Counted from the stretch's first letter, positions 1 to 13,599 are shown. The stretch is 64,000 nt of DNA from Selaginella tamariscina (GCA_003024785.1 PUQB01000296.1:239391-303390), one strand, 5' to 3'. Numbers and translations are program-made. The notes: generated by a model not told the origin, from the sequence alone.

Positions 1-3000
1 CCGCGCAGTCATGATAGCGGCCATTGAAAGCAAAAGCTGGTCTACGTCCTCAATCGTGATAATGCGCACGCCTCACCATCTCCTCGCCCCTCGAGGCTCA
101 CAAGTCCACACCATCGTCTACTCACTTGTTGGGGTGACTGTGGATTTGACAACCCGATGTTCGCTGCCATTGAGTTGGACTACTATGATGCCGATCAGGA
201 CTCAACCGGTCAGGCCGCCCATCAGGCAGAAGCACCTCACGCTCTACGAGCTGGACCTGGGCTTAAACCACGTAGTGCGCAAGTGGAGCGATCCCGTCGA
301 AATGGTGCCAACATGCTCGTCACTGTCCCCGGTGCTGATGGCCCAACGGAGTTCTTGTCTGTGCAGAGAATTTCGTCATCTACAAGAGCCACAACCAGGA
401 ACAGCGGGAGCTTCGTGCTCTCGTTCCCAGGCGGGCAGACCTTCCTCACGACAGGGGTGTTCCATTGTCTCTGCGGCCACGCACAGAATGAAGAGCGTCT
501 TCTTCTTTCTACTACAGCAGAGTACGGGGACGTGTTTAAGGTGACACTCAAGTTCAATGATGACATGCTGGAGCGAGGTAAAGGCAAGTACTTTGACACC
601 ATTCCAGTTACCTCGGCAATGTGCGTCCTCAAGAGTGCTTTCTCTTGGCAGCATCAGAATTTGGCAATCATGCGCTCTATCAGTTCCAGGGAATTGGCGA
701 GGAGCCGGACGTGGAGTCGTCGTCGGATGCACTGAGGAGACCGAGACGGTTTTAAGCCTGTTTACTTCCAGCCTCGGAAACTCAAGAACTTAATCCAGAT
801 TGACGAGCTTGAGGCCTTATGCCCATCATGGACATGAAGATTGCAAATCTGTTCGAGGAGAAACTCCGCAAATCTTCTCTGCGTGTGGGAGGGGCCCGCG
901 GTCGTCTCTGCGCATATTGAGACCGGGCCTTGCTGTGTCGGAGATGGCTGTGTCTCCGCTTCCCGGAGTGCCCAGCGCAGTATGGACCGTGAAGAAGAGC
1001 GTAAATGACGAGTTTGATGCGTACATTGTCGTTTCCTTTGTCAATGCGACGCTGGCTATCCATCGGCGAGACAGTGGAGGAAGTGAATGACAGCGGATTT
1101 CTGGACACGATGCCGTCGCTCGCAGTGTCCTTGCTGGGAGAAGACTCGCTGATGCAGGTGTACCCCAATGGCATCCGCCACATCCGCTCTGACCGGCGAA
1201 TCAACGAGTGGAAGACACCTGGCAAGAAGACCATCGTCAAGGTTGGATCCAATCGGGTGCAGGTTGTGGTAGGCCTGAGCGGGGGGAGCTCATCTACTTC
1301 GAACTGGACGTGACTGGGCAGCTCATGGAGAGGGAGAAGAGGGAGATGTTTGGTGATGTGGCATGCTTGGCGATTGCCCCCGTTCCTGAGGAAGGCAGCG
1401 CTCGCGCTTTCTGGCGGTTGGGTCCTACGACAACACCATTCGGATTCTCTCCTCGACCCCAACGACTGCATGCACATCTAAGCCTTCAGATGGTAGCTTC
1501 CCCGCCAGTCGCTGCTCTTGCTTCAGGTGCAGGCTTCCATGGGTGGGGACGACGGGGATTACCCGGCCAGTGTCTTCCTCAATGCCGGGTTGCAGAACGG
1601 TGTCCTCCTCAGAACTGAGGTCGACATGGTTACAGGTCAGCTATCCGACTCACGAACCAGGTTTCTGGGACTGAGGCCCCCCAAGCTCTTCTCTGCGTCG
1701 GTTCGAGGCCGTCAGGCGTTGCTCTGCCTCTCCAGTCGGCCATGGCTTGGCTACATCCACCAGGGACATTTCCTGCTCACTCCCCTTTCATACGAGACTC
1801 TCGAATAGCAGCCTCCTTTTCATCGGACCAGTGCGCGGAGGGTTTGTCGCTGTTGCAGGAGAGGCGCTTCGAGTGTTCACCATCGAGAGGCTTGGCGAGA
1901 CATTCAACCAGACATCTATACCGCTACGTTAAACGCCGAGGAAGTTCATTCTGCATCCCAAGCGCAAGTTCCTAGTCCTCATCGAGACTGATCAGGGGCC
2001 TTCTCCACGGAAGAGCGTGAGCAGATGAGCAAGAATGCGGCACTTGCACAACAAGAACAAGGACCCGGAGACAACATGCAGGTGGACAGCCAGGAAGGTA
2101 ACGAGCAGGAGGAAGCAATGCCTGACGAGCAATACGGCTTCCCTAAGGCCGATGCCAGAAGGTGGGTGTCATGCATCAGGGTACTGGATCCCAAGGCATC
2201 GTCACAACCTGCCTCTTGGAGCTGCAAGAGAACGAAGCTGCTTTCAGTATTTGCTGCGTCCACTTCCATGACACAAAAACCTGGGCACTCTCTTGCGGTC
2301 GGTACTGCAAGGACTTGGAGTGGTGGCCTAAGCGAAGGGCGACGGCAGGCTTCATTCATGTATACAGGTTTGTAGAGGACGGCAAATCCTTGGAGTTGAA
2401 TGCACAAGACTCCGATAGACGGTGTGCCTACGGCTATGTGCCAGTTCCAGGGGCGTTCTCGTGGCATTGGACAAATACTGAGGATATACGACTTGGGAAG
2501 AAGAAGCTCTTGAGGAAATGCGAAAACAAGAACTTCCCCAACACATTGTTCCATCCACACATACGGAGATCGAATCTACGTGGGCGACATCCAGGAGGTA
2601 AGCGTTTATGCGGGCGGATGTGTGCGTTTGTGTGTGTGTGGGTGGGTGGATGTTTTACCACGGTGATTCAGTCTATCCACTACATCAGTATCGCGGATGA
2701 GAATCAGCTGTATACCTTTGCGGACGACAGCAGCCCGAGGTGGTTGACTGCGGCCCTGCACGTTGATTTTGATACAATGGCTGCAGGGATAAGTTTGGCA
2801 ACGTCTTTTTCGTGAGGCTGCCGCAGATCTGTCCGAGGAGATTGAAGACGATCCGACTGGGGGAAAGATTAAATGGGAGCAAGGCAGACTTAACGGGCGC
2901 CAAATAAAGTGAGGAGATTATCCAGTTCCACGTGGGTGAGTGGTCACATGTATGCAGAATGGCATCACTTATTCCAGGAGGAGGTGAGAGTGTGATATAT

Positions 3001-3340
3001 GGTACAGTCATGGGCTCCGTGGGAGCGCTGCTGCCATTTTCTTCCCGGGAAGCGTTGATTTCTTCTCGCCTTGGAAATGCATTTGCGCCAGGAGCATCCA
3101 CCTCTGTGTGGGAGGGATCACATGGCTTTCCGCTCCTCTTATTTCCCTGTCAAGGTAAGGCCTTTTCATAAGAAGAAATAAACAAAACTTGGTGTTTGTG
3201 CAGGATGTCATTGATGGTGACCTTTGTGAACAGTATCCCACCCTGTCTCCCGAGCTACAGCGTAAGATTGCCGAGGAGCTTGAACGCAGTCCTGGCGAGA
3301 TCATGAAGAAACTAGAAACATCAGGAACCGCATCATATGA
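1..3340 (+). CDS. SF3B3: Splicing factor 3B subunit 3 (SF3B3/SAP130), 3' part, frameshifted
   Basis: Encodes most of the beta-propeller scaffold subunit of the SF3b complex of U2 snRNP, which acts in branch-point recognition in the nucleus. Segments in all three forward frames follow the family in order: [10 protein letters not shown] near 255, [10 protein letters not shown] near 520, [10 protein letters not shown] near 585, [24 protein letters not shown] near 955-1020, [23 protein letters not shown] at 1738-1808, [14 protein letters not shown] near 2490 and [12 protein letters not shown] near 2850. The usual C-terminal IRNRII followed by TGA ends at 3340. The 5' end lies outside the window, so roughly the first tenth is missing. 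Two introns interrupt it at 2598-2671 and 3155-3203, so it is not a processed copy. There are about twenty frameshifts but few radical substitutions. Given indel errors elsewhere in the window, I favour a real gene with poor consensus over a pseudogene, but cannot exclude an unprocessed pseudogene. Confidence 0.9.
2598..2671 (+). other. Spliceosomal intron in SF3B3 (74 nt)
   Basis: The conserved DIQE codons end at GAG just before a GTAAGC donor. The reading resumes with the conserved SIHY after an ATTCAG acceptor. The insert is rich in GTGT and has no counterpart in the protein family. Confidence 0.85.
3155..3203 (+). other. Very short intron in SF3B3 (49 nt)
   Basis: The exon ends at TATTTCCCTGTCAAG (YFPVK), followed by donor GTAAGG. 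The acceptor TTTGTGCAG precedes GATGTCATTGATGG (DVIDG), which is contiguous in the family. At 49 nt it is short for a plant intron; lost bases in the consensus could contribute. Confidence 0.85.
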
Positions 3341-5132
3341 ATGGATGCTTTTGTCTTTAAGCAAAACATTGTCAACTAATGTGATTGTATCGCGGTTGGA
3401 GTTTTCTGTGACGCATATTATTTGTTTCAAAGTCCGCTACCCTCTTATTTGCCCCAAAACTGTAGTGTCATTCCACGTGGTACCACCTTCTCGAGTCCTC
3501 TATAGACGTATGGTGGTTCCCATGTAAAAGGAATCACAGACCATTTTGTTATAAGTCACTGTAGATGAGACGGGATGTAAAAATTAAAATATGTTAGGCT
3601 TATATATTATGCTCCTAACCACAAAATAAATGTAATCGAAATATTCTAATCTCAAATCTCTTCAAAAAGTTATTCTAGATAAAGATGAAAATCCGAAACA
3701 TAATTTTCTTTAAAGATAAAACAAAATTAAAAGTTCTAAAAATCACAATAAGCTTTGTTGAGTAATATTAACAATCAGATCCGAAACACTTTGAAGCTAA
3801 AAAGGAACGACAAGATTGATCCATTAAACAATGGAAGAGAGTTTGAATCCCAAACACTAATTAATTAGATCTAAAACATGTTAATATCTAGAAATTGTTT
3901 ACTCGGAGGATAACACAACCAAAGAGAGTTTGAAATCCAAGATAATAGGAGTTTAAAGTTGAATTCACCTGCAATAATGAGATATGGTACTGAAGAAATA
4001 ACCATGTTGGATTATTAAACATCAAAAGGTCACTATAACATAATTGAAAAGAACGCGAACATTGATAATCAAATTTGTGAGTTTTGACCTGATATCATCA
4101 CTCATGATCCATCTCCCAAAGTTGGGCCATGTGTTCTTATGAAATTCTTAATACTGGTTTGCATTTATAATTGGCAGTTGTAACTAATTGTATAGTTGAA
4201 ATTGTGAGCCGTGCGTACAAAAATTATCATATTATGGATAATTTAAAAACATTAACCAAGTCAAGCAAGGCCTCAATTTGCTAGTGTTTCTTAGACAGAC
4301 GTGAACTTCCAAGGCGAAACATTTAACCTTATGCTATAGAGATTATGAAATGGGGCAACACAAGGTTACTAAGCTGACCAAGGTTTTGATCATTTCTATA
4401 ATGCTTCTCTTGCTTACTCCAAACTTATCTATAGATATTCCCATGTTGTTAGATAGTTGGGACATGAAAATGAGGTAAAGTTATAAAAGTACTAGCTTTG
4501 CCATAGTTTTTTAATTAGCATATAATTGTATGCAAAGTCAGTAAAAAGTTCACATAATTATCATTATCCCTCCTGAATTATATGAAACCAAGTACTTTAA
4601 AATCATTGTTCACTAAGTGATAAACTCAACTACCAGAAACACCACTTCTAATATAAAGTCACATGGAGATCTTTGCACATTTACAAAGTCTGTCACTTAA
4701 TGCAGATAACATAATGGTTAATTTTTTTACTTACTAGAATTTACATTGTAGGCTTCTAATTAATGTTCATTGCCAACCCTTAACCAGAAATAAAGTTTTA
4801 CTTTATTTCTTCACTTAAAACACACTTGATAACCCTATCGTCAAGCACAAAACAAGCAATTTGAGTCCATTTAAAATGCTTAACCCAACGCTTTCACGTT
4901 TCTTTAATTTCCAATGATTCCACATCTCTGCATGTTATAATATTATAACCTCACATTTCTTTATCCCTCAATGTTTTTCATACTCCTTGCAGAAGGGTTT
5001 GCTACCATACCTATCCCTAGCTTCGCTTGAATATGTATGAGACTTTTATTGTACTATTCCTGAAATCTCACTAGAGGCGATCCCAAAAGCACATGGCTAT
5101 ACACATAGCAATCCCACAAAGTATTACATTGC
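3341..5132. other. AT-rich intergenic stretch, no gene seen
   Basis: Downstream of the SF3B3 stop. The sequence is strongly AT-rich with stops in all frames. I see no recognisable protein, RNA gene or clear repeat unit. Confidence 0.6.
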
Positions 5133-8100
5133 TCCCCAAGTAATGTATTAAAAAACTATTTCTCAATTCTCAACTAATTTGAAGATCACATTTCAATTTA
5201 TAACACTAAAGTATTACTTTACTAAACTGTTAAACTAAAATTCCCTCTTTTGAGTCTTTTTATTTCATGATTATGGTCACCCCATGTTAACATAACCAAC
5301 TGAACACTCCAATTAATACTATGTATTTAACTAATTTAAAGAAATTATCACAAATATTTCTAAAGTTTAAAGTATAAGTATTTCAATAAATAAGGTGATG
5401 AGAAACCTCATATTCTTGAACATGAATATTAGATTATATGTTAGGGATGCTGGATTATGATCATCAAGAAAGAACATCATCTTTTTGAGCTATCTTAACA
5501 ACTTAACATTATACTTTCATGTATATAAAACTAAACTCAAGGAACACCATCAATATTTAAATTAAGTAAAATCATATTTTTGTATGATTTTTAAATTTTC
5601 ACATTTGCAACCATAATGCAAAGTCAAGAAACATATTCGATTTTAAAATAAAGTAAATACTAAAACCAATACCAACTTCTAAATTTCACCAAATATTAAC
5701 TCTCTAAGGGGGTACATGTACTTAAGACTCCAAAATGAATATTCGACTATTTTTTGTCCATCAACATTTCTAAACATAACTTACTGAACTTAGCAAGTTT
5801 CCTTAACAAGCAAAGTGGAAAATCTTAATTGATGCTCTTATTAACTAAGGAATCACCCTTTTTCAAGAGTTTATTTCCATAATGCAAATAACATTTTAAA
5901 TTTCAAGCTTAAAAAGTTAATAATGTAAATGCATAAATGTGTGCTGAATGCCTTCACTATGTAAATCATTCATTACTCAATAAACTAAAATGTAAACATA
6001 TGTAATAATATTTCTAGTAAATCACCTAAAACAATATTAATAAGAATGCAGAATCAACAAGTTACTATCCCAAATTTCCCTCATGATCTGGTATAAGATA
6101 CAACTATAACTAAGTTATAGCCAAGTTAACTAACTTAAAAACAGAGTGCGAACTCACAACTAACTAATGTTTGATGTTATACTTTGTTCAATTCAAGGGA
6201 CTTAAATTCAGCAATACAATCAACTTAATGTCACTTGTAACTAACATCATCAAAAAATGTGAACATCAAACAATATTTTGATTATATTGCATCTTTGATT
6301 CAACTACTTAATATATTTACTATATGTTAATACCCAACTTTTTATCGTATCATAAGTCCAACACCATAGCTTTTTTGAGTTACACTTTGAAAACATGTAC
6401 TATAATGAGAACTCGTTTTACACTTTCTGTTATATATGATATTCACTTTTATGTTTGAATATGCCCCTTTTTTCGAAGTCAAACACACATTTGAACATAA
6501 GCCTTTCCTCATTTAAACAACATTGCCAAAACCGACATTAAATCATGACCTAAATCAAAACATTGTCCTTTTTCTAAATCACGTGTTATTCCAATTTCAA
6601 ACACTTTAAAGGAAAAGAATTTTTTTTAATAACATGCATATTTAACATATCATAATCTACTTCACAATACTAATTTCTAAGCCAAAACAAACTAACATTT
6701 TATGCCTTGTGAAAGTGTATAATATGTTAGCTTGCATAAACATAAGGTAAAATAACATGGACAATTGTAAGGTAAAGTAACATGGACAATTGTAAGGTAA
6801 AGTAACATGGGCAAATGTAAGGTAAGGTAACATGGCATGCAACTTAGAAGTTATTTTGAGTGCTATCTTCAACATTAAAGTTTATAACCCACACCCACTT
6901 ATCAAGTAGGTGTTTTTTAGAGAGTTATAAATTTCAGAGCCAACTCTTCACGTAGAATTTAGATTTGTTAATCGAAAATGATAAAGTACTTCAAAAATTT
7001 AGAATTAACTAAACACTAAAAACTTTAGACAGTCATATTGATCGTAGAGAATAGGCTCTAATACCATTGTGATAATTTAACCCGAAGGGTCAACACATGG
7101 CTACCAAGAGGCTATTTTAGGTCAACACCTTATGTGAACAATGCTAAACCTTCCAAGACAACCCTATAAGTTTGACTCAAATGCCCAAAGACATGAGACT
7201 TAGGTTTTTCGTAAGTCAGGTAAATTGACTATCCTCAATCCTTGGAGAATAATTTAAGTAGACTTTAGAATTTTATCCCAAGAAACCTAGGTAGGCTCAT
7301 GTCCTAACCCCACTATGGAGACATGCATTGCACATACCCCATGATAGAGCTAAGGCATCAAGACTTATCTCTTGAGGAATCACCCTCATTTGAAATTATC
7401 ACACCTTTAGAGCGACAAGGGTTACCTTGACCCACAACTAACCCCTAAGGGTTTGAGGCCAAGTCATACCTTAGACATGTAGTTTGTACCTAGTGAGGAT
7501 GTGCGCTGCAAGTGGACATAAATGTTCTGCTAAGTAAAATCCCTAGTTATGTTTGAATAACCCTAAGAACACGACCTTGTGAATGGGCTATTGCTAATGA
7601 GCTTAGGTCATTGAACCCTTGGATCTCAAGGAAAACCCCCCTAACCAAGTGTGTCACTAGCACATTTAGTTACAAGACCTAGCCTCCCTTGAGTAGATGC
7701 CAAGGGTTAACACCTTGATGTAAGCATAAACATGCCTACTTGCTTGAGTACCTAACCCCTTGACATTAAGCCCATGAGAACAACCCCAAAGGATGTGCCT
7801 CATGCATTGTACTATGTGCCATGTAGCCTAGTGTCACATTTTCATCTGACATTGTTCCCAAGATGTGGACTATCTCACTATAGCCCAAGAGTTACACCTA
7901 GTGCCGTGAACATGGTTCACATATGTCACATCTAGAACCCATATGTGAACTCTCAAGATTTGGTAAAAGAACATATCAGACGAGATCCCATGCTTACAAT
8001 TGGTTAAGGTTATTTTGAAGGTGGGATATACCCCTATCATTTGCAAGTTAAAACAATGCAACATAAGATTGTGCCTTGACGACACAAACTAGAGTTTAAA
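5133..8100 (+). repeat. Left arm of a large imperfect inverted repeat
   Basis: Segments here recur as reverse complements at 8510-11115 in mirrored order. The stretch near 5133-5215 (CCCCAAGTAATGTATT...AACACTAAAGTA) pairs with 11030-11115. GATCATCAAG near 5458 pairs with the CTTGATGATCATGATT stretch near 10756. The GTAAGGTAAAGTAACATGG units near 6775 pair with CCATGTTACTTTAC near 9781. The LTR-like block at 7190-7900 pairs with 8830-9470. Divergence and indels are substantial, so this is an old structure. Confidence 0.65.
7070..8100 (-). mobile_element. Decayed LTR-like block, minus orientation
   Basis: About 1 kb of non-coding sequence found in several copies: 7070-8100 (-), 8510-9590 (+), 12345-13195 (+) and 13600-14420 (-). 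Shared landmarks in minus orientation include the GGGTTAGGACATGA stretch, CCCTAAGTCTCATG, and a tail resembling the 3' half of the complete LTR at 48307-49256 (CTTGTGTCGTCAAGG through a GGCACC...GTAAAACTCTGACA-type end). Interpreted as LTR remnants of one Ty3/gypsy family. Confidence 0.55.
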
Positions 8101-8189
8101 GAATAACGAGCTCAATCATAAACTTAAGAACTCTCATTACATATAGTACTTAATATATGTGAGAGAGCATAAACCCTAAACTAGGGTTT

Positions 8190-8500
8190 TATCCTAAGTC
8201 ACATAAATTGACTATCCTCAAACCTTAGAGAATATTTAAGTAGACTTTAGAATTTTATCCTAAGAGACCCAAGCGGGCTCATGTCCTAACCCCACTATGG
8301 AGACATGCATTGCACATACCCCCATGATAGAGCTAAAACATCAAGACTTATTTTCCTTGAGGAGTCACCCTCATTTAAAATTATAACCCTTTAAAGCAAC
8401 AAGGGGTACCTTGACCACAACTAACCCCTAAGGGTTTTGAGGCCAAGTCATACCTTAGACGTAGGGTTTTACTTAGTGAGGACACGGGTGTGCACCATAA
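8190..8500 (-). mobile_element. Partial direct copy of the LTR-like block
   Basis: Reads almost the same as 7190-7500. The AAATTGACTATCCTCAA, AGACTTTAGAATTTTATCC and CCCACTATGGAGACATGC stretches are all shared. It sits at the centre of the large inverted repeat. Confidence 0.6.
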
Positions 8501-8509
8501 GTGGACAAA

Positions 8510-9590
8510 CTTAAGCTTGTGTTGTCAAGGCAAACATTTAAATAATAAGAGTACGTCTCACCTTTGGGGTAGCCTACCCTTAACGTTGACAAATCCGTGC
8601 TTGGGAGGTCTTATTAAAATATATGTTTTAAAGGTTAAAGGTTAAGGCATGTTTCCAGCCTTCTCCTCCACATCAAGTTAACTTACAATTACTCATATTC
8701 TTGTCCAATTATGAGCGTGAGATCTTGATTACCAAGTTCCTAAGGATTCACAAAAGGGTTTTAGAGTTGGCATTTATGAGCCATGTTCATGACACTATGT
8801 GTAACTTTTAAATTTAAGGGCTATGGCAAGATAACACACATCTTGGGAAATAATGTCATATGAAAATGTGACATTAAGTTAAATGGTACACAACAATACT
8901 TGAGGCACACCTTTTTGAGATTGCCTCATGAGCTTAATGCCAAGGGTTTAACAAGTAGACATGCTTGTGCTTGCATCAGGGTGCTAAGCCTTAAGCATCC
9001 ACTTAAGGAAGGTTAGGTCACATTTTAGATATGCTATTAGCACACTTGGCTAGGGTGTTCTCCTTGGAATCCAAGGGTTGAATAACTTATGCTTCTTAAT
9101 AAGAGCCCTTACACGAGGCACTCATGAGGTCGTGTACTTAGAGTTATTCAAACTTAAGCTTAAGGAGTTTACTTAGTAAAACACTTGTGTCCACTTATGG
9201 TGAACACTCAACTCCTCATTAAGTACCAGCTTTAGGGTTAGAGTACTCCTAAACAAGGGTGATTGATTCCTCAAGGTATAGAATGATAATGCTTAGTTAT
9301 GTCATGGGGTATGTGTGGAACATGTCTCCTCGGTGGGGTTAGGACATGATGCTATTCAAGTCTCTTAAAACACGATCTTAAAGTTTATTCGGGTTATCCT
9401 ATAAGGTTCAAGGAGTAGTCATTATACGAGACTAAGGTAAGACCCTAAGTCTCATGCCTATTTGGACATCTGAATAAGATTCTCAAGGTTATCTTAAAAG
9501 AATTAGTGTTGCTCGTACATGGTGTTGATGTTGGATGACCACTTAACCACAAAACTCTGACATTGGTATTTATCTGTAGTCTAGGACTTC
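8510..9590 (+). mobile_element. Decayed LTR-like block, plus orientation
   Basis: Starts with an AAGCTTGTGTTGTCAAGG-type segment and ends near AAAACTCTGACA at about 9585, matching the terminal TCTGACA of the complete LTR at 48307-49256. It contains the TGGGGTTAGGACATGA and CCCTAAGTCTCATGCC landmarks shared with the other copies. Confidence 0.55.
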
Positions 9591-11115
9591 ATAAAGTTTT
9601 AATGTGTTTTAGAGTTTAATTAGTTTTATGTTCTTGAAGTAATCTATCACTTTCAATTAACATATTTGAATTTTGCATAGAGAATTGGTCTTAATATTTA
9701 TAACTCTTTAAAAAACACCTACTTGGTAAGCAGGTGTGACTTATGAACTCTAATGTTAAAAGGCAACTTTTTACATGTCCATGTTACTTTACATTTTATT
9801 TGCCCATGTTGCTTAAGTTACTTTACTTTACGGTTGCCCAAGATATAAAATGAACATTACATTTTAATAAAAAGTGCAAAATGAGTTTTTCATTATATCA
9901 TATGTTTTTTAAAGTGTAACTCAAGAAACAAATTATTAACCTATGGTCGACAAAATAGTTAGGTATTAACATATGATGTAGTTCATTCATGTAATGTAAC
10001 CAAGAGATTGTTTAATATTTGCACTATTTTGATGGCGTTAACTACAAATCATACACATTGTATTCAAGTTAGCTAATTTAACTAGCTTAATTAATTATAG
10101 TTGTATCTCATATGAGATCACAAGGGAGACTTGCAATAATAGCTTATGGATTCTGCATTCTTACAGTATAGTTTGAGGTAAATGGCATGATCTACCAAAA
10201 ACAAAAATGTTGAAAATATATGTTTTATATTTTTAGTATATTAAATATAAGTAGTGAAGGTGTTTGGTGCACACTTGTGCATTTCATTATTAATTCTTTA
10301 AACTTATAATGTTATTTTGCAAATGTGGGATTAATTAGTTTAATCTCTTAAACAAGTGTGATTCTTTGATTAACAAGAGCATTAAGTTAAGGATCTTCAC
10401 TTTGCTTAAAATTAGGTAAAATAAACTTGTTAATTTTTAAAAGTATGTTAAAATGTTCATGACGTGGGAATATTATGGGTATATGAAGGTTTTGGTGCAT
10501 GTACCTCTTTAAAGAAATTAGTATCCGATGGGATTTAAAAGTTGGTGTTAGTTTGTAATATTAACTTCATCTTAAAGTCAAATATGGTTATTTAAAAAGT
10601 CGGTCATAAATGTGGTCTCTTATTTTGTAATATCGAAAAATAAAATTGGTTGTTGTTGGTTTTATCTTAAGGATTAATGATGTTTCTTGAGTTTGGTTCA
10701 ATATTCATGAAAGTATAATGACAAATTATTATATTAGCTTAAGAAGGTTTCTCTTCTTGATGATCATGATTCAAGGTTAAGGCATATGGTTTGATATTTA
10801 ATTCGATAACATAAAGTTTTTTATTACTTCAACTATTAAGATATTTATACTCTATACTTTGGAAGTATTTATAATTGTTTCTTTGAGATTACATATAAAT
10901 AACCTAGCAAAGTACAATATAATATTTAATAAATATTGGAATAAGAACACTTAGTATTGCAACTTGGTTAAGACCACATGGAGTGAATATAAAGACTTAA
11001 ATGAATATGAGTTTAACATTTTGGTAAGTGGTACCTTAGTGTTGTAGTTTGAAATGCATATTTAAGTTAATTGAGAAATGAAAAAAAGTTTCTAAATATA
11101 TTACTTGGGAAGCAA
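8510..11115 (-). repeat. Right arm of the large imperfect inverted repeat
   Basis: Mirror copy of 5133-8100. The axis is near 8300, where a partial direct copy of the left-arm block (8190-8500) has been inserted or duplicated. No coding sequence is preserved in either arm. Confidence 0.65.
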
Positions 11116-12340
11116 GCTGATACTTTCTAGAATTGTTAAGTGTCCAAAATGAATTATGTATCTTACTAAACTAAATATTTTACTCACGTTTAGGGAGTTT
11201 TACTAAATTATAAAATATAACTAAAACATGGGGTTAATATGGCATTTCAGTGTCATTATTACATTATTCAAAAGTAATATTTTATTAAATTAGTTAAATG
11301 AATAAAACATTGGTTCATGATTTCTCTTAATTTCTGAATTATTACTTGAAAGAAATACTAAAATAATATTATATTTTCATCTCAAAACTAAATTCAATTT
11401 GTTTTAACTAAATCCATATTCTTAGTAGAACCTTTGTATTTTGATGAATTGATACCTTTATAAAGTTATATCCACTAAATATAATAATTTGTCAGAAAAT
11501 TTGGGATTTAAAGGTTAGTCAATATACATGAGCTTGAGTGTATCAATATTGAAAATATAGTTGTTCATTAACTTGGAATTAATTTAAAGGTGCTTATCAA
11601 AACACTAATTGCCTAAATTGGTGCAAATGTTATACTTTGGTATAGTGTCAAGGGAATATTTACATAATTAATTTGAGAGTTAGAAATGAATATAAATTAA
11701 ATGTTACAAAAGTGTGCAATATTACGAGTTCATGGAAACTTTTATTGTAGGAATTAAGTTTTAAGATTCAGTATTTAAACTTAGTGAAATAAAGAGTTAA
11801 GAATTATTTAATGAACCTAATTATGTGCTCTTTGAGGGATGAGTACAATGTGATTGCTACTTAAGGCACTAGATATAAGTTGAGTTTCCTGATTTTCATA
11901 TCAATTCGATATGTCTATTCATGAACTAGTCAATGTTGTGAAATAGTAATTAGTTGCAAAAGGTGAATGATAGTGCTATGACACTTGGAAGTAAATTTGA
12001 CTTGAGTTTAATTCTCATCGGGAATGAATTTATATCCATGACACACCAAGTGAATGGGTTAATTTTAGGTTAGCAAGACCTTGTTATATACATATGTATA
12101 GCCATGTGCCTCTGGGATTGTCTCTGGCCATATTTGAAATGTTTACAAAGAATAGAGTTTTGGGAATAGTACTCTTGTATCAAAAAATGCTTGAGCTTGT
12201 TCTATTAAAAAGTATATTTATATTGGAAACGGATTTTGTGCTAGCCCACTTTACAAAACAAGAAAATATGAGGGAGAGCTTATGTCATATATATTAAGTA
12301 GAATATGCTTAATGAAAGTTTATGGTTCATAATTGAGTTC
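11116..12340. other. AT-rich stretch, no gene seen
   Basis: Outside the right arm of the inverted repeat. The longest open stretch (12094-12297, 67 codons) has no recognisable motif and ordinary AT-rich composition, so I treat it as chance. Confidence 0.5.
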
Positions 12341-12344
12341 ATTA

Positions 12345-13195
12345 TTCTTTTGCTAGTGCTAAGCTTAAACTTGTTTCATCAAGACACAACCCTCTATTGT
12401 GCCACCTAAACTTTCAGACGATAAAGGCACATCCCACCTTTGGGGTAACTTATCCATAGCATTGATGAATTGGCACATGGATCTTGTCAGAATACATGTT
12501 TTGAGGGTCATAGGTCGAGGCATGTTTCTAACCTCCTCCTTTATATCAAGCTAAAAGCAACACTCACAACTAAGGGATATTCGTGTTTTTGTTTCAAATG
12601 TGGGTATGAGATCTTGGTTGATAAGTTCTCTTTACCAAGTTTCTAAAGGTATAGAGAGGTTTTAGAGTTAGATTTGTGGAAGTCACATTCGTGGAACCAG
12701 GTGTAACTCTTGAATATGAGGATAGTCCACATCTTAGAAAATAATGTCATATGAAGATATAACATTAGGTTATATGACACACAATGCACTCATGTCCTTA
12801 CTTAGAACTAGACCTAGGTCTAGGGTATGACTTGTCCACTCAAACCCTTAAGGGTTAGTCATGCTTCATGTACCCCTTGTTGCTCAAAAGGATAGAACTC
12901 CTAAATGAAGATGACAATGCCTTAGCTATGTCACAGGGGTATATGTGGGACACATTTCTTTAATGGGATTAGGGCATGAGTCTATTTAGGTCTTTTAGGG
13001 TAGGATCCTAAAGTGTACTTAGCTTATTCTCTAGGGTTCAGGAGGTGGTCATTCTAAGGAATTTAGGTAGGACCCTAAGTCTCATGCTTATTTGAGCATT
13101 TGAGTCTCAAGCTTTTTTTTGGAAGACTTAATGTTGTTTATCTAAGGTGTTGACTCTAGATGACCACTTAGCAACCATGTGCTGGTCCTTTGGGT
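12345..13195 (+). mobile_element. Decayed LTR-like block, plus orientation
   Basis: Contains GCTAAGCTTAAACTTG...TCAAGAC, CCCACCTTTGGGGTAA and a GGAACCAGGTGTAACTC-type segment in the same order as 48790-49250 and 8510-8820. These are followed by the GGGATTAGGGCATGA and CCCTAAGTCTCATGC landmarks. Confidence 0.5.
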
Positions 13196-13599
13196 TAAAC
13201 TCTAACAGAAGGCATGATAAGTTCAAGTAGATCAACTTTGACAATAATGGTGAAGTATTTTCAAGATTATATGTGGAAGGGGGTGAAGGATACGTGTTAT
13301 AATTTCATGAACATGCATTGCACCCACATCTTTGAAGCATGAGGAGAATTATCACTTGAAGCAACAAAATGCATCTTTGTATGATGAAGGCAATGACAAT
13401 CAACCATTTGAAGTGGATACATGTGTTGAAAGAGAAAAATTGAAGTTGAGGGTGGAAACTTTATTTGACAACAATGTTGAGAATTGTAGCCAAGGATAGA
13501 TCAATATGTAGAACAAGGGTATGCTAACATCAATCCAGCCTTTCAACATAACATTATTGCTAATTGTGTCCCTTATAATGATTATTCCCTGAATCCCAA

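Noticed and set aside
782..1477. 231-codon minus-strand open frame opposite SF3B3
   Set aside because: Shadow of the coding strand; the plus-strand protein matches a conserved family throughout.
1..3340. Processed retropseudogene of SF3B3
   Set aside because: Two introns with GT-AG ends are present, so the copy did not arise from spliced mRNA.
12094..12297. 67-codon plus-strand open frame in AT-rich DNA
   Set aside because: No motif, no neighbouring gene signals, and of a length expected by chance.
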